DNA from: Pseudoalteromonas sp. T1lg88
GTDB taxonomy: Bacteria > Pseudomonadota > Gammaproteobacteria > Enterobacterales > Alteromonadaceae
DNA: 64,000 nucleotides
NCBI RefSeq assembly: GCF_002964765.1
Contig: NZ_PQCF01000007.1
Coordinates: 1-64,000, forward strand
Direction: 5' to 3'
Positions 50,125 to 61,227 of the stretch are shown piece after piece; within the stretch, counting starts at the first letter, position 1, and every line of letters begins with the position of its first letter. The notes below the pieces were generated by a model. The model made no database searches and had not been told where the DNA came from. It saw only the letters and a list, made by a program, of their open reading frames with translations. The translations under genes were made by a program, and so were the position numbers.

Positions 50125-51972
50125 ATGAGTATAGAGATATTACCGGCGCGTTTGGCTAACCAAATCGCCGCCGGTGAGGTTGTTGAGCGTCCTGCATCCG
50201 TGGTTAAAGAGCTGGTTGAAAACAGCCTGGATGCTGGTGCTACCCGCATTCGCGTCGACATTGAGCGCGGCGGCCATAAGCTTATTCGTATTAGTGATAA
50301 TGGCAGCGGTATTGCCAAAGACGAGCTCACCCTGGCGCTATCGCGTCATGCCACCAGTAAGCTGAAAAGTCTCGATGATCTGGAAAATATTTGCTCTTTG
50401 GGCTTTCGTGGTGAAGCCCTGGCGTCGATTAGCTCGGTCTCTCGACTGACGCTTAAATCCAAGCCCGCAGCGCAAGCAGAAGCCTGGCAGGCCTTTGCCG
50501 AGGGGCGGGATATGGCGGTGCAGGTACAGCCGACGGCGCATCCGGACGGCACCAGTATCGAAGTAAAAGATTTGTTTTTTAATACCCCGGCGCGGCGCAA
50601 ATTTTTACGTACCGAAAAGACCGAGTTTAGCCATATCGATGAACTGCTTAAGCGTATAGCCCTCAGCCGCCTCGATATCGCTCTGACCTTAACGCACAAC
50701 GGCAAGGTGGTACGTCAGTATCGCCCTGTGTCCGAACAGCAGGCGGTGAAGCGTATTGCGCAGGTCGCCGGAAAGGGCTTTGCCGAGCAGGGCATGCACC
50801 TGCAAAGTGGCGAACAGGGCCTGTATTTGCACGGCTGGATCATGCCTCAGGAAACCCAAACCGAGCCGCAATACACCTATGTAAATGGCCGCATGATGCG
50901 CGATAAGCTGATCTTGCATGCAATTCGCCAGGCCTTTGAAGAGCATGTGGGCGCCACCCATGTGCCGGCCTTTGTACTGTATTTGGAAATCGACCCGCGC
51001 CAGGTGGATGTGAATGTGCATCCGGCTAAACACGAGGTGCGTTTTCATCAGGCGCGCCTGGTGCATGACTTTATTTTGCAGGCGGTACAGCAGTTAATCA
51101 CCACAGAGCAAAGTCTGTTTGGTCACCAGGAAGCGCAGCTGCCAACACAAGCCGCGACGCCGATTGAGTATGGTGATTATCCGAAATCCCATTTACAGCC
51201 CCAGCTTATGCAGCCGCAGAATGAATCTCAAACTTGGGCAAGCGCTTTATCAGCTTCAGCTAGGGCGTCATCGGGTGGCGGCAATGCGAGTGCGGGCTAT
51301 GGTGCTAAAGCACCCGGCTCAGCGCCCAAAGCGGCACAAATTGAACAGGCTAATCGCTATTATCAGGGCATTAGCGAGGTGCAGGCGCATAGCTTTACTC
51401 AGGCCGCGCAGCAGGTCGCGCCAGTGGCAGGAGCGACAGCTTTAGGGCAAAACGTCGACATTCTCCCTTTAAATCAGGGGCGCTGCGCCCTAAGCCAGGA
51501 AGGGGAGCTTTACCTGGGCCATTGGCGCAGTGTGTTATTACCGGCTTGGCAGCAAGGGCTTGAAGAAGATGCACAGTTGCCTGGAAGGGCTCTGTTACTG
51601 CCGGTGCGGGTGGCTATCAATAGCGAAGAGTTTATCTGGCTGGAGGCAAGCCAGTCCTGGCTGGCGGTGCTGGGCTTTGATCTGGAGCTGGTAAAACAGC
51701 ATGTGATGGTCAAACGTTTACCCAGCTGTTTGTACAGTGTGGACGCCAAACAGGTGATCGAGTGTGTATTGGCGGCGCCGCTCAGTGAAAAAGATGGCGA
51801 ACAGCCCTGGCTGCAATGGCTGGCAAGTCAGGTGCCGGAGACTTACTTTGACGGTCAGGACTTTCTTAACTGGCGCTTGCAGCTGCAAAAATGCCCCGAG
51901 ATTATGCAGCACTTACAGCAAAAAGCCGTTAAAATAGACGTATCCCAGTACCTCAACCAAATAAGCGTCTAA
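50125..51972 (+). CDS. mutL: DNA mismatch repair protein MutL
   Basis: GHKL ATPase that links MutS to MutH and UvrD in methyl-directed repair; this fits with Dam at 26498. The ATP-site motifs are [27 protein letters not shown] and the TRTKEK-like stretch around residue 160. A polar linker (about 340-440) is rich in Gln, Ser and Ala. The C-terminal dimerisation domain shows no DQHA(X)2E endonuclease motif, as in MutH-containing bacteria. 615 residues equals E. coli MutL. Confidence 0.97.
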   Translation: MSIEILPARLANQIAAGEVVERPASVVKELVENSLDAGATRIRVDIERGGHKLIRISDNGSGIAKDELTLALSRHATSKLKSLDDLENICSLGFRGEALASISSVSRLTLKSKPAAQAEAWQAFAEGRDMAVQVQPTAHPDGTSIEVKDLFFNTPARRKFLRTEKTEFSHIDELLKRIALSRLDIALTLTHNGKVVRQYRPVSEQQAVKRIAQVAGKGFAEQGMHLQSGEQGLYLHGWIMPQETQTEPQYTYVNGRMMRDKLILHAIRQAFEEHVGATHVPAFVLYLEIDPRQVDVNVHPAKHEVRFHQARLVHDFILQAVQQLITTEQSLFGHQEAQLPTQAATPIEYGDYPKSHLQPQLMQPQNESQTWASALSASARASSGGGNASAGYGAKAPGSAPKAAQIEQANRYYQGISEVQAHSFTQAAQQVAPVAGATALGQNVDILPLNQGRCALSQEGELYLGHWRSVLLPAWQQGLEEDAQLPGRALLLPVRVAINSEEFIWLEASQSWLAVLGFDLELVKQHVMVKRLPSCLYSVDAKQVIECVLAAPLSEKDGEQPWLQWLASQVPETYFDGQDFLNWRLQLQKCPEIMQHLQQKAVKIDVSQYLNQISV

Positions 51973-51978
51973 AGTTCC

Positions 51979-52896
51979 GTGAGTACACTGCCAGTTATAT
52001 TTTTAATGGGGCCAACGGCCTCGGGTAAAACCGATCTAGCCATTGAGCTCTGCAAGCACTTCGATACCGAAGTGATCAGTGTCGACTCGGCCCTGGTATA
52101 TAAGGGCATGGACATAGGTACGGCCAAACCTAATGCCGAAGAGCTGGCAAAAGCGCCGCATCGATTAATCGATATTATCGACCCGGCCGAAAGTTACTCC
52201 ATGGCGGATTTTCGCAGCGATGCTCTGGCGCATATCAAGGAGCTGCACGCTCAGGGCAAGGTGCCCCTGTTGGTGGGTGGTACCATGATGTATTTCAAAG
52301 GCTTGCTTGAGGGCTTGTCGCCTTTGCCCGAGGCGGATGAAGCGGTGCGGGCCGAGTTGGAAAAAGAAGCCAAGGAGCAAGGTTGGCCAGCCTTGCATCA
52401 GAAGCTGCAGCAGATAGACCCGCAGGCCGCGGCGAAAATCAATGCCAATGATTCGCAGCGTATTAACCGTGCCCTAGAGGTGTATCGCATTAGCGGCAAG
52501 ACCATGACGGAGTTACAGCAAAACAAGGCACAAGCTCTTGATTTTCCTGTTTATCAGTTTGCCATTGCGCCAAGCGATCGCAAGGTGCTGCACCAGCGTA
52601 TTGAGAAAAGATTCAAAATAATGCTGGAGCAGGGGTTTGAAAATGAAGTTTTGTCCTTATATAACAGGGATGATTTGCATCCAGATTTGCCATCGATACG
52701 TTGTGTCGGCTATAGACAAATGTGGGATTACATCGCCGGTGAAATTGACTATGATGAGATGGTTTTTCGCGGCATTGCGGCAACCCGTCAGTTAGCAAAA
52801 CGTCAGCTGACCTGGTTACGCGGTTGGTCGGACCTCACCTGGCTTGAAAGTGGGGATAGTGAAAACTTGCAACGTATAGTAAGTTCGCTAAGCTAG
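51979..52896 (+). CDS. miaA: tRNA dimethylallyltransferase MiaA
   Basis: Adds dimethylallyl to A37 of UNN-decoding tRNAs. The P-loop is GPTASGKT (about 11-18) and the substrate motif is [18 protein letters not shown]. The insertion domain and [12 protein letters not shown] follow. 305 residues (E. coli 316). GTG start seven bases after the mutL stop; no strong Shine-Dalgarno, so translation may be coupled. Confidence 0.96.
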   Translation: MSTLPVIFLMGPTASGKTDLAIELCKHFDTEVISVDSALVYKGMDIGTAKPNAEELAKAPHRLIDIIDPAESYSMADFRSDALAHIKELHAQGKVPLLVGGTMMYFKGLLEGLSPLPEADEAVRAELEKEAKEQGWPALHQKLQQIDPQAAAKINANDSQRINRALEVYRISGKTMTELQQNKAQALDFPVYQFAIAPSDRKVLHQRIEKRFKIMLEQGFENEVLSLYNRDDLHPDLPSIRCVGYRQMWDYIAGEIDYDEMVFRGIAATRQLAKRQLTWLRGWSDLTWLESGDSENLQRIVSSLS

Positions 52897-52975
52897 TATT
52901 ATTGGAACGATTTTTGTTTTAAGTATGTTCCAGATATAGTTACATAATAACATCTATAAACTAAGGAAAATAACA

Positions 52976-53242
52976 ATGGCAAAAGGCCAATCGTTACAAG
53001 ACCCATTTTTGAATGCGTTACGTCGTGAACGTGTTCCTGTTTCTATCTTTTTAGTTAACGGCATTAAACTGCAAGGTAAAATTCAGTCATTTGACCAATT
53101 TGTGATCTTGCTTGAAAACACAGTAAACCAAATGGTGTATAAGCACGCGATTTCGACCGTAGTGCCGGCCCGTTCAGTTAATTTCCACGGTGCGCAAGGA
53201 ACAGACGCGCCAGAGTCAGAAGAAGGGAATTTTAATCAGTAG
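52976..53242 (+). CDS. hfq: RNA chaperone Hfq
   Basis: Sm-like hexamer that pairs sRNAs with mRNAs. Sm1 runs through [27 protein letters not shown] in shorter blocks ([20 protein letters not shown]) and Sm2 includes [11 protein letters not shown], with the conserved YKH. The C-terminal tail is short (about 20 residues) and acidic, 88 residues in total against 102 in E. coli. AAGGAAAA upstream of the ATG. The gap 52897-52975 is AT-rich and may hold a promoter. Confidence 0.98.
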   Translation: MAKGQSLQDPFLNALRRERVPVSIFLVNGIKLQGKIQSFDQFVILLENTVNQMVYKHAISTVVPARSVNFHGAQGTDAPESEEGNFNQ

Positions 53243-53253
53243 GAGCAGTGTGC

Positions 53254-54537
53254 TTGTTTGACCGTTATGAAGCCGGCGAACAGGCAGTCTTAGTACACAT
53301 AGAGTTTCCCCATGAAGGTGATAGAGAAGACCTTCAAGAGTTGGAAATGCTGGTGTCTTCTGCAGGTGTTAGTAGTCTGATGGTTGTGCAAGGCAGCCGT
53401 CAGGCACCACATCCCAAGCTATTCGTCGGCACGGGTAAAGCAGAAGAAATCGCTGAGATTGTCCAATCCCACAACGCAGATGTCATTATATTCAATCACG
53501 AATTAAGCCCATCACAAGAGCGCAACCTAGAGCGAGTGTGCAAATGCCGCGTGCTCGATAGAACCGCGTTGATTTTAGATATTTTCGCCCAAAGGGCGCG
53601 TACCCATGAAGGTAAACTCCAGGTTGAACTGGCGCAGCTACGCCATATTTCCACCCGTTTGATCCGCGGTTGGACACACTTGGAGCGACAAAAAGGTGGT
53701 ATAGGTTTACGGGGTCCTGGTGAGACCCAGCTTGAGACCGACCGCCGTTTATTACGTGCACGTATTAAAAACATCCTTAAACGTCTTGATAAAGTAGCGA
53801 AACAACGTGAACAAGGGCGTCGTGCGCGAAATCGAAATGAAATTCCCGGTGTTTCTCTGGTGGGCTATACCAACGCCGGAAAGTCGACCCTGTTTAATCG
53901 CCTGACCGAGTCGGATGTGTATGCAGCGGATCAGCTGTTTGCGACCCTGGACCCCACTTTGCGTAAGCTTGAAGTGCCGGATATTGGCAGTGTGATCCTC
54001 GCCGATACCGTGGGCTTTATTCGCCATTTGCCCCATGACCTGGTGGCGGCCTTTAAAGCCACACTGACCGAGACCCGTGAAGCGGACCTTCAGTTACATG
54101 TGATCGATGCGGCAGATCCTCGCCGTAAAGAAAACATCGAGCAGGTACAGGAAGTGCTGGAGGAGATTGAGGCCAACGAGATCCCGCAATTGCTGGTGTA
54201 CAACAAAATTGACCAACTCGAAGATGTTGAGCCGCGTATTGACAGAGACGACGAAGGCAAGCCACGTCGAGTGTGGTTGTCGGCGCAGCAGGGTCAAGGG
54301 GTTGAACTGCTAAAGCAGGCGATCAGCGAATTGCTGGCTAAGCAAATGCTCAACACCTTGTTGTGTGTGCCGCCGAGTCAGGGGCGTTTACGTGGTGCCT
54401 TGTACAACCTCAACAGCATCAACAAGGAAGACCATGACGAAGATGGCAACTGGTTGCTGCAGGTGAATGTACCCATGAGCGAGTGGAATAAGTTGAAAAA
54501 GGAAATCGGTGAACAAATCGATAGCTACCTTACTTAG
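53254..54537 (+). CDS. hflX: Ribosome-splitting GTPase HflX
   Basis: Heat-shock-induced GTPase that rescues stalled 70S ribosomes. G1 is GYTNAGKST (about residue 205), G3 is DTVGFIR, G4 is NKID. The N-terminal HflX domain holds APHPKLFVGTGKAEEI. A TTG start at 53254 is chosen: it yields MFDRYEAGEQ, which aligns with E. coli, and AGGAG lies eight bases upstream. The GTG at 53248 is only two bases from the same AGGAG. 427 residues (E. coli 426). Confidence 0.95.
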   Translation: MFDRYEAGEQAVLVHIEFPHEGDREDLQELEMLVSSAGVSSLMVVQGSRQAPHPKLFVGTGKAEEIAEIVQSHNADVIIFNHELSPSQERNLERVCKCRVLDRTALILDIFAQRARTHEGKLQVELAQLRHISTRLIRGWTHLERQKGGIGLRGPGETQLETDRRLLRARIKNILKRLDKVAKQREQGRRARNRNEIPGVSLVGYTNAGKSTLFNRLTESDVYAADQLFATLDPTLRKLEVPDIGSVILADTVGFIRHLPHDLVAAFKATLTETREADLQLHVIDAADPRRKENIEQVQEVLEEIEANEIPQLLVYNKIDQLEDVEPRIDRDDEGKPRRVWLSAQQGQGVELLKQAISELLAKQMLNTLLCVPPSQGRLRGALYNLNSINKEDHDEDGNWLLQVNVPMSEWNKLKKEIGEQIDSYLT

Positions 54538-54591
54538 CATGGGAAAATACGCTAAAGTAGCACCATTAAAGATTTTCTTTGTTTACAGCTG

Positions 54592-54642
54592 GGCGTTTAA
54601 CGCCTCGTTGTGACAACGCAGGTAATGCTAAGCTAGCATTAC
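54592..54642. repeat. Three closely spaced palindromes between hflX and hflK
   Basis: GGCGTT-T-AACGCC (54592-54604), CGTTGT-G-ACAACG (54606-54618) and GTAATGCTA-AGC-TAGCATTAC (54622-54642) are each perfect, with spacers of one and three bases. None has a T run, so they are not simple terminators. They are in the 142-base gap before hflK. Confidence 0.7.
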
Positions 54643-54679
54643 CCCGAATAACGAATATTGATAACTATGGAGTAGAGCT

Positions 54680-55852
54680 ATGGCCTGGAACGAGCCGGGT
54701 AACAATGGCAACGGCAAAGACCCTTGGGACAATAAAGGCGGTCGCGACCAAGGCCCACCTGATTTAGACGAGGTACTGAAAAAGTATTCCGATAAATTTG
54801 GCGGTCTGTTTGGCGGCAACAAGGGCGGAAATAAAGGCGGTGGTGTCGGTGGCGCCGGCATCTTTATCGTGGTGATCATCGCGCTGATCATTTGGGCCTT
54901 GAGCGGTTTTTACACCGTAAAAGAAGCGGAACGTGGTGTGGTCTTACAGTTTGGTAAGTTTGCCCGTATCGCCGAGCCAGGTCTGCGTTGGAAAGCCACC
55001 TTTATCGAAAACGTTATTCCCGTGGATATCGAAGCGGTACGTTCACTGTCGGCGTCTGGCTTTATGCTGACCGAAGACGAGAACGTGGTTAGCGTTGAGT
55101 TTGAAGTTCAGTATCGTGTGCTTGACCCTTATCTTTACAAGTACAGTGTTACCGATGCGGATCACAGTCTTCAGCAAGCCCTGGATAGCGCCCTGCGTTA
55201 TGTGGTTGGTCATGCGAAGATGGATCAGGTACTGACCACTGGCCGTGAGGTGGTACGTCAGCAGACTTGGGAAGAGTTGAACGGTATTATCGAGCCTTAT
55301 AAATTGGGTCTGGTTGTTACCGACGTGAACTTTAAAGACTCTCGCCCGCCTTCGGAAGTAAAAGACGCCTTCGATGACGCCATTGCCGCGCAAGAAGATG
55401 AAGAGCGCTTTATCCGTGAAGCGGAAGCCTATGCCCGTGAAATCGAGCCTCGTGCCCGTGGTCGCGTTACGCGTATGACCCAGGAAGCGGAAGCCTACCG
55501 TGAGCGTGTAACTTTGGAAGCTCAGGGTGAGGTGGCGCGTTTTGAAAAGCTGCTACCTGAGTATCAAAGTGCTAAGCAGGTAACACGCCAGCGTTTGTAT
55601 ATTGATGCCATGGAGCAGGTGCTTGGCAGCAGCTCTAAAGTCTTGGTTGACGTGAAAGGCGGCAACAACATGATGTATCTGCCTTTGGATAAAATCATGG
55701 AGCAGCATTCGTCAGGTAAAAAAGTAACTTTACCAAATGCCAATACCATCCAGGATTTACGTAACAAGCTAGGCACCAATTCATCGCAAAACAGCCAGGT
55801 GAATTCAGGTAATGACCGTTTCGCTAAAGACCGCTTTAATGGAGGACGATAA
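54680..55852 (+). CDS. hflK: FtsH modulator HflK
   Basis: Membrane-anchored SPFH/prohibitin protein that with HflC encloses the FtsH protease. A Gly/Asn/Lys-rich N-terminus (about residues 5-60) is followed by one membrane helix (about 56-75), then the SPFH domain (about 78-260) and an alanine/glutamate-rich coiled coil (about 245-330). 390 residues (E. coli 419), with a Ser/Asn tail. It is two bases upstream of hflC. Confidence 0.95.
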   Translation: MAWNEPGNNGNGKDPWDNKGGRDQGPPDLDEVLKKYSDKFGGLFGGNKGGNKGGGVGGAGIFIVVIIALIIWALSGFYTVKEAERGVVLQFGKFARIAEPGLRWKATFIENVIPVDIEAVRSLSASGFMLTEDENVVSVEFEVQYRVLDPYLYKYSVTDADHSLQQALDSALRYVVGHAKMDQVLTTGREVVRQQTWEELNGIIEPYKLGLVVTDVNFKDSRPPSEVKDAFDDAIAAQEDEERFIREAEAYAREIEPRARGRVTRMTQEAEAYRERVTLEAQGEVARFEKLLPEYQSAKQVTRQRLYIDAMEQVLGSSSKVLVDVKGGNNMMYLPLDKIMEQHSSGKKVTLPNANTIQDLRNKLGTNSSQNSQVNSGNDRFAKDRFNGGR

Positions 55853-55854
55853 AA

Positions 55855-56733
55855 GTGAGAAATTTTAGTTTAATCCTCATTATTGCTGCTGTGGTATTTT
55901 CTTTTTCTGCGGTATTTGTGGTGCCGGAAGGACAAAGAGCCATTGTTTTGCTATTCAGCAAGGTGCAAAAAGACGACAGCGATAACGCCGTGGTGTATGA
56001 GCCGGGTCTGCACTTTAAGGTGCCCTTTGTGGCTCAGGTGCGCAAACTGGATGCCCGTATTCAAACCTTGGATGGTGCACCGGATCGCTTTGTAACCAGC
56101 GAGAAAAAAGATTTGATCGTTGATTCTTACGTGAAGTGGCGTGTTCAAGACTTTAGTGATTATTACCTGCGTACTCGCGGTGATAAGAACTATGCGGAAA
56201 CCCTGCTTAAGCAAAAGGTAAACAATGGCCTGCGTACCAACTTTGGTGCTCGTACTATTCGTGAAATCGTTTCTGGTGAGCGTAGCGAGTTGATGGCGGA
56301 TGCCTTAATTCAGGCCTCGGAAAGTGCCCGCGAGTTGGGTATTGAAGTGCTGGACGTGCGCGTGAAGCAAATCAACCTGCCAGACGAAGTGAGCAGCTCA
56401 ATCTACCAGCGTATGCGCGCCGAGCGTACCGCGGTAGCGAAAGAACACCGCTCACAGGGTCAGGAAAAAGCCGAAGAGCTGCGCGCCGAAGTGGATCGTC
56501 GCGTGACGGTTATGCTGGCGGATGCCGAGCGTAATGCCCGCTCTGTGCGCGGTGAAGGTGATGCCCAGGCGGCAAAAATTTATGCCGATGCCTACAACAA
56601 GGATCCTGAATTCTTCGGTTTCCTGCGTAGTCTTGATGCGTATAAAAACACCTTTAAGAATAAACAAGATGTGATGGTGATAGAGCCCAACAGCGAATTC
56701 TTCAAATACATGAAGAACGCCTCGGCGCAGTAA
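55855..56733 (+). CDS. hflC: FtsH modulator HflC
   Basis: Partner of HflK. An N-terminal membrane helix (residues 4-22) and SPFH domain with VVPEGQRAIVL; the helical region RAERTAVAKEHRSQGQEKAEEL contains the typical charged coiled coil. 292 residues (E. coli 334, longer C-terminus). GTG start; GGAGG is 10 or so bases upstream inside the hflK end. Followed by a strong terminator. Confidence 0.95.
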   Translation: MRNFSLILIIAAVVFSFSAVFVVPEGQRAIVLLFSKVQKDDSDNAVVYEPGLHFKVPFVAQVRKLDARIQTLDGAPDRFVTSEKKDLIVDSYVKWRVQDFSDYYLRTRGDKNYAETLLKQKVNNGLRTNFGARTIREIVSGERSELMADALIQASESARELGIEVLDVRVKQINLPDEVSSSIYQRMRAERTAVAKEHRSQGQEKAEELRAEVDRRVTVMLADAERNARSVRGEGDAQAAKIYADAYNKDPEFFGFLRSLDAYKNTFKNKQDVMVIEPNSEFFKYMKNASAQ

Positions 56734-56746
56734 TCGCTCCATTTTT

Positions 56747-56777
56747 AAAAGCCCTGAGATTTAGTCTCGGGGCTTTT
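56747..56777 (+). terminator. Terminator after hflC
   Basis: Thirteen-bp stem (AAAAGCCCTGAGA with one G-T pair) and a loop TTTAG, followed by a run of T. Ends the hfl operon. Confidence 0.9.
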
Positions 56778-56808
56778 TTTTGCCATTATTTTAACTGGGG
56801 GAGGCTAA

Positions 56809-57003
56809 ATGAGCTGGCAATTATTTTTAAGTGCCGTAGCATTAATGCTGATATTTGAAGGCCTGGGGCCGGCGCTATTTCCAAAACAGTGGCGCGCTTA
56901 TTTACTGCAGATAGTGCAGACCGATGAGCGGACTCTGAAGGTGGTCGGCATAATTTTAATACTCATTGGCGCGGTGTTATTTCACTTTGTGCAACCAGGT
57001 TAA
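56809..57003 (+). CDS. yjeT: DUF2065 small inner-membrane protein (YjeT)
   Basis: 64 residues with two hydrophobic segments (about 4-22 and 42-60) and a basic loop PKQWRAYL between them, as in the DUF2065/YjeT family. Function unknown. The same position between hflC and purA occurs in E. coli. GGGGGAGG is about nine bases upstream of the ATG. Confidence 0.9.
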   Translation: MSWQLFLSAVALMLIFEGLGPALFPKQWRAYLLQIVQTDERTLKVVGIILILIGAVLFHFVQPG

Positions 57004-57091
57004 TCCCTTGCTAGCCCTATGAGTAAAAAGTAAAAAAACTATTAGCGGAAAAAATAGCCAAAACGGGGTGATCTCTGGCCCTCTTTTCTGG

Positions 57092-57097
57092 TAAAAT
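57092..57097 (+). promoter_or_regulatory. Putative -10 element of purA
   Basis: TAAAAT followed by a GC-rich discriminator (CTGCGCC), about 32 bases before the ATG. No good -35 is visible, so the call is tentative. No PurR-type operator was recognised. Confidence 0.4.
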
Positions 57098-57107
57098 CTG
57101 CGCCTAA

Positions 57108-58445
<1,338 letters not shown>

Positions 58446-58461
58446 TTACCAAATGCGTTAG

Positions 58462-58487
58462 AAAAAAGCTGCTTCGGCAGCTTTTTT
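58462..58487 (+). terminator. Terminator after purA
   Basis: Eleven-bp stem AAAAAAGCTGC with a TTCG tetraloop and a T run. Confidence 0.92.
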
Positions 58488-58488
58488 T

Positions 58489-58761
58489 GTGCCCAAATTT
58501 TGAAATTTTGTTACTGCTTTTGCCTTTAAATGGCGCCAAGCGAAAAATGTCACAGCAGCGTTGGCGTTTTTACGTACCGCTTGTTGCTTGCTTAGCTCTC
58601 ACCTGGGCAAGGTTGCACCTTGCACACGGCATTCTTGTTGCGGGAAAGAGCCTCAATTTTATTTAAAAGCCCAATCGACCCAAAACTTTAACAGTAATTC
58701 CCTGTTGCCTTTTTCTTATATGGGTTAAAATAACAGCATAAATCATAGTATAAGTTAATGA
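58489..58761. other. Gene-free interval between purA and rnr
   Basis: No ORF. In E. coli the regulator nsrR precedes rnr here; it is absent. A 7-bp hairpin GCAAGGT-TGC-ACCTTGC is at 58607-58623. TTGCCT at about 58704 and TAAAAT at about 58725 could be a weak rnr promoter with a short spacer. No tRNA was found. Confidence 0.5.
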
Positions 58762-61215
58762 ATGACCAAGCAGGATCCATACCTCGATAGAGAACAGCAA
58801 AAATACGACAATCCCGTCCCCAGCCGAGAGTTTATTCTCGACCACATAAAGAAACGCTCTAAACCTGCCACCTTTAGCCAACTTTGCGGCGAACTCGAAG
58901 TTTATGAAAGTGATCGTCAAATCGCTTTTAAGCGTCGTTTGCGTGCCATGGAGCGTGAAGGTCAGGTGCATTTTAATAAGCACAAATGTTACGTTATCCC
59001 CGAGGATAGCGCCCTGGTGAAAGGCAAGGTCATCGGCCACCGTGACGGCTTTGGCTTCTTGCAGGTTGAGGGTGAACCCAAAGACTGGTTTATTCCCCGT
59101 CATCAGATGAATCTGGTGCTCCATGGTGATGTGGTGCTGGCCAAGGCTGGCTCACGAGGCCAGGGTGGTAAGGTGGAAGCGCGTATTGTTCGGGTGCTGG
59201 AAAACGAGCGTGCGCCTATTATTGGTCGTTATTTTGTTGAGCACGGTATGGCCGTGGTGGTGCCGGAAGATCCGCGCCTGACGCAAGACATTATAGTTCT
59301 GCCCGGTGCAGAAAAGGGTGCGCGTCATAATCAAATGGTGCAAATCGAGATCACCCAAAACCCGACCCGCCATATGAATGCGGTAGGCAAGGTGACCGAA
59401 GTGCTGGGCGATCACCTGGCGCCGGGCATGGAAATCGAAGTGGCATTGCGCAACTACGAAATTCCCCATCAATGGCCGGAGGCCGTTGAACAGCAGGTTG
59501 CGCCTCTGGGCGAGTTTGTTGAAGAAAAAGATAAGCAAGGGCGAGTAGATTTACGTCATCTGCCGCTGGTGACCATAGACGGTGAAGACGCCCGAGATTT
59601 CGATGACGCCGTGTATTGTGAGCGCAATAAATCCGGTGGCTGGCGCCTGTGGGTGGCCATCGCCGATGTTTCTCACTATGTGAAAAAGGGTTCACCGCTG
59701 GATATGGAAGCCATCAACCGTGGTAACTCGGTGTACTTCCCCGAGCAGGTGATCCCCATGCTGCCGAAAGTGCTTTCCAACGGCCTGTGTTCCTTGAACC
59801 CTAAGGTTGACCGCCTGTGTATGGTGGCGGAAATGACTGTTTCCGATGCGGGTAAGTTGTCGGGTTATCGTTTCTACGAAGCGGTGATGAACTCCCATGC
59901 CCGTCTAACCTACACCAAAGTGCATGGTATTTTAGAAGGCGACGAGCGCCTGTGCGAAGAGTACGAGCCGTTAGTGGGTTATCTAAAAGACCTGCAGCAA
60001 ATGTATATGGCATTAAAAGCGGCGCGTCAGCAGCGCGGAGCCATTGAGTTTGATACTCTGGAAACCCGCTTTGTCTTTAATGCTCATCGCAAAATAGACT
60101 CGATTGTGCCCGTGGTGCGTAACGATGCTCATATGCTGATCGAAGAGTGCATGATCATGGCCAACGTCGCCGCTGCGCGCTTGTTGGAAAAACACGAAGC
60201 CAGCGCCCTGTATCGGGTGCATGATGAGCCGGACAGCGAAAAGCTGGGACATTTCCGTGAGTTCTTAGGTGAGCTGGGTGTGGAGCATCCCTTTGGTGAT
60301 GCCCCCGAGCCCGGTGAGATCACCGCCGCCATCAATAAGCTGGCGGAGCGTCCGGAAATTGAGCTGATCCAAACCATGTTGCTGCGCGCCATGAAGCAAG
60401 CCGTGTATCAGGCCGACAACATTGGCCACTTTGGTTTGGCTCTGCCGGCATATGCGCATTTTACCTCGCCCATACGTCGTTACCCGGATTTGGTGGTGCA
60501 CCGTGCCATTAAGGCCATTTTAAAATCTCAGGGTCAGCAAACCAGCGGCGAGCATGCATACAGCGCCGATGAAGCGGATAAACTGGGCGAGCAATGCTCC
60601 ATGACCGAACGCCGCGCCGATGATGCCACCCGTGAAGTGGCGGATTGGCTAAAATGTGAATATATGCAAGACCATGTGGGCATGCAGTTTGGCGGGGTGA
60701 TCTCCTCGGTGACCAACTTCGGCATTTTTGTACGCCTGGATGACCTGCAGATTGACGGCTTGGTGCATATTGCCAGTTTAGGTGATGAATACTTCCATTA
60801 TGATGGTGCCAAGCACTGTTTAGTGGGCGAGCACACCAACAAGGTGTATCGCATGGGTGATAAGGTGCGCGTGCAGGTGGCCTCGGTGTCCCTTGAAGAG
60901 CGCCGCATTAACCTGGTGCTGGCCAGCGATGCTGAAGACAGATATAGTCGCCGCCGCGCTAAACCTTCGGTGCGCGAGCAGCTAAAATCAGGGGAGATCC
61001 CTGATAAAGGTAGAAAGCCTAGATCTGGCGCCAAGTCCGGAGCTAAGTCAGGTTCCAAATCTGGCTCAAGGTCGGGCGCTAAACCCGCAGGCAAGGACAA
61101 GCCTAAAAAGGCTGGTGAAAAAGACAAAAAGGGGGCCGTGGCGAAAAAAGCCAAGGCCAAGAAGGCAAAGAAAAAGCAGCGTGCAGGTAAAAATGCCCGC
61201 ACCAGAGCAAAATAG
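58762..61215 (+). CDS. rnr: Ribonuclease R
   Basis: Processive 3'-5' exoribonuclease that degrades structured RNA. Domains in order: N-terminal HTH (about 20-90), two cold-shock domains (about 85-240), RNB catalytic domain (about 255-590) with the metal aspartates in DGEDARDFDDAV, an S1 domain (about 640-725), and a basic tail (about 740-817) with repeated (G/S)-(A/S)-K-S-G units, then Lys/Ala-rich sequence. 817 residues (E. coli 813). The tail binds RNA and tmRNA/SmpB in E. coli. Confidence 0.97.
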   Translation: MTKQDPYLDREQQKYDNPVPSREFILDHIKKRSKPATFSQLCGELEVYESDRQIAFKRRLRAMEREGQVHFNKHKCYVIPEDSALVKGKVIGHRDGFGFLQVEGEPKDWFIPRHQMNLVLHGDVVLAKAGSRGQGGKVEARIVRVLENERAPIIGRYFVEHGMAVVVPEDPRLTQDIIVLPGAEKGARHNQMVQIEITQNPTRHMNAVGKVTEVLGDHLAPGMEIEVALRNYEIPHQWPEAVEQQVAPLGEFVEEKDKQGRVDLRHLPLVTIDGEDARDFDDAVYCERNKSGGWRLWVAIADVSHYVKKGSPLDMEAINRGNSVYFPEQVIPMLPKVLSNGLCSLNPKVDRLCMVAEMTVSDAGKLSGYRFYEAVMNSHARLTYTKVHGILEGDERLCEEYEPLVGYLKDLQQMYMALKAARQQRGAIEFDTLETRFVFNAHRKIDSIVPVVRNDAHMLIEECMIMANVAAARLLEKHEASALYRVHDEPDSEKLGHFREFLGELGVEHPFGDAPEPGEITAAINKLAERPEIELIQTMLLRAMKQAVYQADNIGHFGLALPAYAHFTSPIRRYPDLVVHRAIKAILKSQGQQTSGEHAYSADEADKLGEQCSMTERRADDATREVADWLKCEYMQDHVGMQFGGVISSVTNFGIFVRLDDLQIDGLVHIASLGDEYFHYDGAKHCLVGEHTNKVYRMGDKVRVQVASVSLEERRINLVLASDAEDRYSRRRAKPSVREQLKSGEIPDKGRKPRSGAKSGAKSGSKSGSRSGAKPAGKDKPKKAGEKDKKGAVAKKAKAKKAKKKQRAGKNARTRAK

Positions 61216-61227
61216 TAGAGAGTGTTT

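Noticed and set aside
58560-58640. A tRNA gene between purA and rnr
   Set aside because: One hairpin exists, but there is no acceptor stem, T-arm or CCA.
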